A stretch of 64,000 bases of DNA. It comes from Microlunatus soli (GTDB lineage Bacteria > Actinomycetota > Actinomycetes > Propionibacteriales > Propionibacteriaceae). The position numbers and the translations under genes were made by a program. The notes beneath the pieces are model-generated. The model had not been told where the DNA came from. It worked only from the letters and a program-made list of their open reading frames with translations, and did no database searches. Shown here one piece after another: positions 61,130-64,000 of this stretch (position 1 is the first letter of the stretch; each line of letters starts with the position of its first letter). The DNA is taken from the NCBI RefSeq assembly GCF_900105385.1, contig NZ_LT629772.1, forward strand, positions 2,852,001 to 2,916,000, in the 5' to 3' direction.

Positions 61130-61738
61130 ATGGCGGAACGGCGGGTACCGGGCCTGGACCGGGAACAGATCACGGCGGCGGCGGTCGAACTGCTCGACGA
61201 GGTCGGGCTGGAAGCCATCAGCACCCGCCGGCTGGCAGCCGCGCTCGGCGTCCGCGCCCCGACGCTGTACTGGCACGTCCGCAACAAGGACGAGCTGCTG
61301 GACCTGGTGGCCGAGGCGATCTGCGCCGACGCCTTCGCGATCGACGAGACGGCGCCCTGGCGGGAGCAGTTGACGAGCGGTCTGCACCAGTTCCGCCGGC
61401 TGGTCAGCAGCCACCGTGATGCCGCCACGCTGTTACGTCGGCGGCCGCCGACCGGACCGCATCGACTGCGGCACATCGAGACGACGATGCGGATCCTGTC
61501 GGCTGCCGGACTGCCGGAGAGCGAGATCGGTGGTGTGACCGCCCTGCTGGCCGCCCACGTCCTGAACTCAGTGGCCGAGGAACAACCGGTGATCGGAGCA
61601 GCCCGCGCCGCCGCCGACTCCGAAGAGTGGCCGACGCTGCGCAGGGTCGGCCCGGCCATGCCGAGGTCGGCCGAGGATTCGTTCGAGCTCGGCATCCAGA
61701 TCCTGCTGGACGGGATCGCGGCCCGGCTGGCGGGGTGA
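61130..61738 (+). CDS. TetR-family repressor (tetracycline-repressor C-terminal type)
   Basis: The 202-residue regulator has the HTH IDREQITAAAVELLDEVGLEAISTRRLAAALGVRAPTLYWHVRNKDELLDLV-type pattern and a TetR_C-like domain with ILSAAGLPESEIGG and LLAAHVLNS. Such members often respond to small aromatic or antibiotic ligands. It is divergent from the unknown membrane protein. Confidence 0.9.
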   Translation: MAERRVPGLDREQITAAAVELLDEVGLEAISTRRLAAALGVRAPTLYWHVRNKDELLDLVAEAICADAFAIDETAPWREQLTSGLHQFRRLVSSHRDAATLLRRRPPTGPHRLRHIETTMRILSAAGLPESEIGGVTALLAAHVLNSVAEEQPVIGAARAAADSEEWPTLRRVGPAMPRSAEDSFELGIQILLDGIAARLAG

Positions 61739-61763
61739 TCCGGCAGCCCCGTCACCGGATCCG

Positions 61764-62669
61764 TCAGGCCTGTACCGACGCCGCCTCGTCGACCACGGCG
61801 TCGATCACCAGTCGGACCGCCCGTCGCGCCGCGCGATCGGGTCGCGACAGCACCTCCAGGTGCCGACCGGCGTACAGCCCGGTGAGCGGCAGCAGCGCGA
61901 ACCGGCCGGCGGCCCGGTCGCGCGAGGTGTGTCGCGGCAGCAGGGCGATGCCCTGACCGTCGGCGACCAACTTCTCGATCAACGGCAGATGGGTCGACCG
62001 GAAGATGATCTTGGCCGGTCGGCCGGCCTGCATCGCGACCGCCCGCAGCACCCGATTCATCGGGTAGGACTCCGGTACGCCGATCCAGGGCTCGTCGATC
62101 ACCTCCCCGGCGGTGACCTGCTGCCGGCCGGCCAGTGGATGATCAAGGGCGACCGCGACGTCCAGCGGCTCGCGAAGCAACTTGATCACCGACAGCTGCC
62201 GACGATCCGGTTCCACCCCGTCGTCGGCGCAGTGCGCGATCACGATGTCGTGATCGGCGGTCAACGGCTCGAATTCGCCCTCGGCGACATCGTGTTCCTG
62301 GGTGATCAACTCGATCTCGGGATAGTCGGCCGTCCGGCGCAGCAGACCGGGAATCAGCAATTCACCGGCAGAGAAGAAGAACGCCAACCGTACGGTGCCC
62401 GCCGCTGTCTGTCGATAGCGGTCCCACTCGGCCTCGGCCTCCGCGATCGCGCCGGCCACCCGGGTCGCGGTCCGAGCCAGCGCCACTCCGGCGTCGGTCA
62501 GCCGGACGCCCCGACCGGACCGCATCACCAACGGCACCCCGACGTCACGCTGCAACAACCGCAACTGTTGGGACACCGCGGAGGTGGTCTTGCCGGTCGC
62601 TCGAGCGACCTCGGTGACGCTGCCCCGGTCTGCCAGTTCCCGCAGCAACTCCAGATGGGCCACATCCAT
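61764..62669 (-). CDS. LysR-family regulator
   Basis: The 301-residue LysR protein has the HTH at the N-terminus (LELLRELADRGSVTEVARATGKTTSAVSQQLRLLQRDVGVPLVMRSGRGVRLT) and an effector domain with PEIELITQEHDVAEGEFEPLTADHDIVIAHC. It is divergent from the EamA exporter downstream and likely controls it. Confidence 0.9.
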   Translation of the reverse strand: MDVAHLELLRELADRGSVTEVARATGKTTSAVSQQLRLLQRDVGVPLVMRSGRGVRLTDAGVALARTATRVAGAIAEAEAEWDRYRQTAAGTVRLAFFFSAGELLIPGLLRRTADYPEIELITQEHDVAEGEFEPLTADHDIVIAHCADDGVEPDRRQLSVIKLLREPLDVAVALDHPLAGRQQVTAGEVIDEPWIGVPESYPMNRVLRAVAMQAGRPAKIIFRSTHLPLIEKLVADGQGIALLPRHTSRDRAAGRFALLPLTGLYAGRHLEVLSRPDRAARRAVRLVIDAVVDEAASVQA

Positions 62670-62741
62670 GAAGTCAGGCTACACAAACGTGGCAGTGATG
62701 CGTTCTTGTCCTTGACAGTTAGCAGGGCGTTGAATGGGCGC

Positions 62742-63647
62742 GTGTCGTTCCGTGATCGCCTGCTCGCCCTGATCGTCGCTGTGCTGTGGGGACTGAACTT
62801 CCCGGCCACCGAGTTGGCGTTGCAGCATTTCCCGCCGATGTTGCTGGCCGGTCTGCGCTGGGCGCTGCTCGGCATCCCGGCGATCCTGTTCGTGCCCCGG
62901 CCCCAGGTCAAGCTGCGCTGGCTGCTCGGTGCCGGCGCAGGGATCGGCTGCCTGCAATTCGCGTTCCTCTATCTGGGGATGAACGCCGGCATGCCCGGCG
63001 GGCTGGCCTCACTCGTGTTGCAGGCCTCGGCGCCGTTCACGATGCTGCTGGCCGGCTTCTTCCTGCGGGAACGGATCAACCGGCCGCAGGCGGTCGGGAT
63101 CGGGCTGGCCGTCCTCGGACTGGCCGCTATCGCCGCCTACCAGTCCCAGGTCGCCGCGCTGCTCCCGGTCGTGCTGACCCTGGCCGGTGCACTCGGCTGG
63201 GCGATCGGCAACGTCTGCAGTCGCCAGGCCCGGGCGCCGAAACCACTGCATTTCACCCTCTGGATGGCGGTGGTCCCGCCGGTCCCGATGCTGCTGCTGT
63301 CGTTGATCTTCGAAGGGCCGCGGCGGATCGGCGCCAGCTTCGCAGGCCTGTCCGACCTGCACGCCTGGATCTCGGTACTCGGCCTGCTCTACATCGTGAT
63401 CATCGCCGCCCTGATCGGCTACGGCATCTGGAACACCCTGTTGGCCCGCAACCCGTCCTCCCAGGTGGCGCCGTTCTCGATGCTGGTACCGGTGGTCGGG
63501 GTGCTGTCGTCCTGGCTGATGTTCGGCGAACGGATCTCGGTGGTCGAGCTGATCGCCGGCCTGGCCGTGATCGGCGGCGTTCTCTACGCCAGCCGCCCCC
63601 GCAAGTCGGCCTCCGAACCGATCCTCGAACCCGCAGCCGTCGACTGA
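62742..63647 (+). CDS. EamA-family exporter
   Basis: The 301-residue transporter has two EamA repeats, starting LLALIVAVLWGLNFPATELALQHFPPMLLAGLRWALLGIPAI and ending GYGIWNTLLARNPSSQVAPFSMLVPVVGVLSSWLMFGERI. It probably exports an amino acid or metabolite. GTG 62742 is chosen; TTG 62730 is in frame and has AGGG upstream. It is the second LysR-EamA pair in the window. Confidence 0.88.
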   Translation: MSFRDRLLALIVAVLWGLNFPATELALQHFPPMLLAGLRWALLGIPAILFVPRPQVKLRWLLGAGAGIGCLQFAFLYLGMNAGMPGGLASLVLQASAPFTMLLAGFFLRERINRPQAVGIGLAVLGLAAIAAYQSQVAALLPVVLTLAGALGWAIGNVCSRQARAPKPLHFTLWMAVVPPVPMLLLSLIFEGPRRIGASFAGLSDLHAWISVLGLLYIVIIAALIGYGIWNTLLARNPSSQVAPFSMLVPVVGVLSSWLMFGERISVVELIAGLAVIGGVLYASRPRKSASEPILEPAAVD

Positions 63648-63896
63648 CCGTCCCTGGTTCACCGCTCCATCCGAGCGGCTCGAGCTATGCGCTGTGCAAG
63701 GCCCGCCTCGACGTCGCGATCGACCGGATCCGGGCCTGGCCGGCGAACACGATCGACGGTGTCCGGCCGTGCATGCGCGGCACCAGCCTGTGGTGGGGCG
63801 GCGTCTGGTGGTGATCGGTGCCGCTGCCGAAGCCATCGGTTCCGGGCTGAACGGTTTCGGGACAGATCCGGGTGAACTGGCGGTAGCGTTCCCGAC

Positions 63897-64000
63897 GTGG
63901 TCCGTTTCGACGATGAAGACCTGAGCGGGGCGACATTCCGGGAGACCGATCTGCGCGGGATCCGGATGCGTGGCGTTCGGCTGAGCGATGCCGATCTCGA
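63897..64000 (+). CDS. pentapeptide-repeat protein, N-terminal part only
   Basis: The reading starts at GTG 63897 and runs past the right edge. The visible 34 residues show pentapeptide-repeat spacing: LSGAT, FRETD, LRGIR, MRGVR, LSDAD, with a leucine, phenylalanine or methionine every fifth position. The remainder of the protein is outside the window. Confidence 0.6.
   Translation, partial: MVRFDDEDLSGATFRETDLRGIRMRGVRLSDADL

Noticed and set aside
63655-63814. Possible small gene or gene remnant after the EamA exporter
   Set aside because: The frame continues an overlapping shadow frame of the exporter, lacks a ribosome binding site and no family sequence was recognised.
1-64000. tRNA, rRNA and riboswitch genes
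   Set aside because: I looked for tRNA arms and conserved rRNA or riboswitch segments in gaps and saw none I could support.

Overview
The window is a GC-rich (about two-thirds G+C by eye), densely coded actinobacterial chromosome segment. GTG and TTG starts are frequent, the substrate-binding proteins are Tat-type lipoproteins, and sugar ABC transporters appear without a dedicated ATPase. Gene content (LacI-controlled glycan loci, sialic acid genes, ECF41 sigma factor, DrrAB-like exporter) suggests a soil-type Propionibacteriales organism, possibly Microlunatus-like. That placement is inference. No rRNA, tRNA, CRISPR array, phage or complete insertion sequence was seen.

Layout. 1-3479: 5' part of a GH106-like glycosidase, ferritin, a DJ-1/PfpI protein and an FMN glutamate-synthase-like protein. 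3640-9657: a sulfated-glycan locus; lacI, a solute-binding protein and a sulfatase run left, two permeases run right, and a palindromic operator lies between. 9672-14915: a sialic acid locus; a GntR/FadR regulator, NanT, and a nanA-nanK-nanE operon, with the same operator motif at both promoters. 14997-16890: the housekeeping operon rpsF-ssb-rpsR-rplI. 17054-20446: a secreted Asp-box protein and a secreted endonuclease/exonuclease/phosphatase. 20594-31882: PAP2 phosphatase, an ECF41 sigma factor facing an FAD oxidase, DinB-like protein, M48 protease, endonuclease IV, a TetR/reductase pair, a small inverted-repeat element, and an APC permease facing a MocR regulator. 31897-38313: serine hydrolase, Trk/Ktr potassium uptake, LysR regulators and an EamA exporter. 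38420-42062: an MFS transporter with a large arylsulfatase. 42211-45643: SDR, acyltransferase and alkyl-DHAP-synthase-like oxidase. 45796-53595: a LacI-controlled glycan locus with an unassigned 694-residue barrel-like enzyme, LacI, two permeases, a binding protein and a GH172 (DUF2961) enzyme. 53599-64000: TetR/LysR regulators with a flavin monooxygenase, DrrAB-like exporter, MFS pump, DUF2871 protein, EamA exporter and the start of a pentapeptide-repeat protein.

The window is mostly a catabolic and defensive accessory region around one housekeeping operon. Each catabolic unit pairs a local regulator with its own uptake system and one or more hydrolases, and in most cases the operator can be read directly as a palindrome. 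The most unusual signals are: (i) the 45.8-53.6 kb locus, where two promoters have identical spacing and both predicted GTG starts lie inside the LacI operator palindrome, implying leaderless operator-encoded starts; (ii) a marked excess of the palindrome TGATCA; (iii) a near-perfect ECF41 promoter in front of the ECF41 sigma gene; (iv) a recurring intergenic repeat family; and (v) a possible bacterial ether-lipid gene set.
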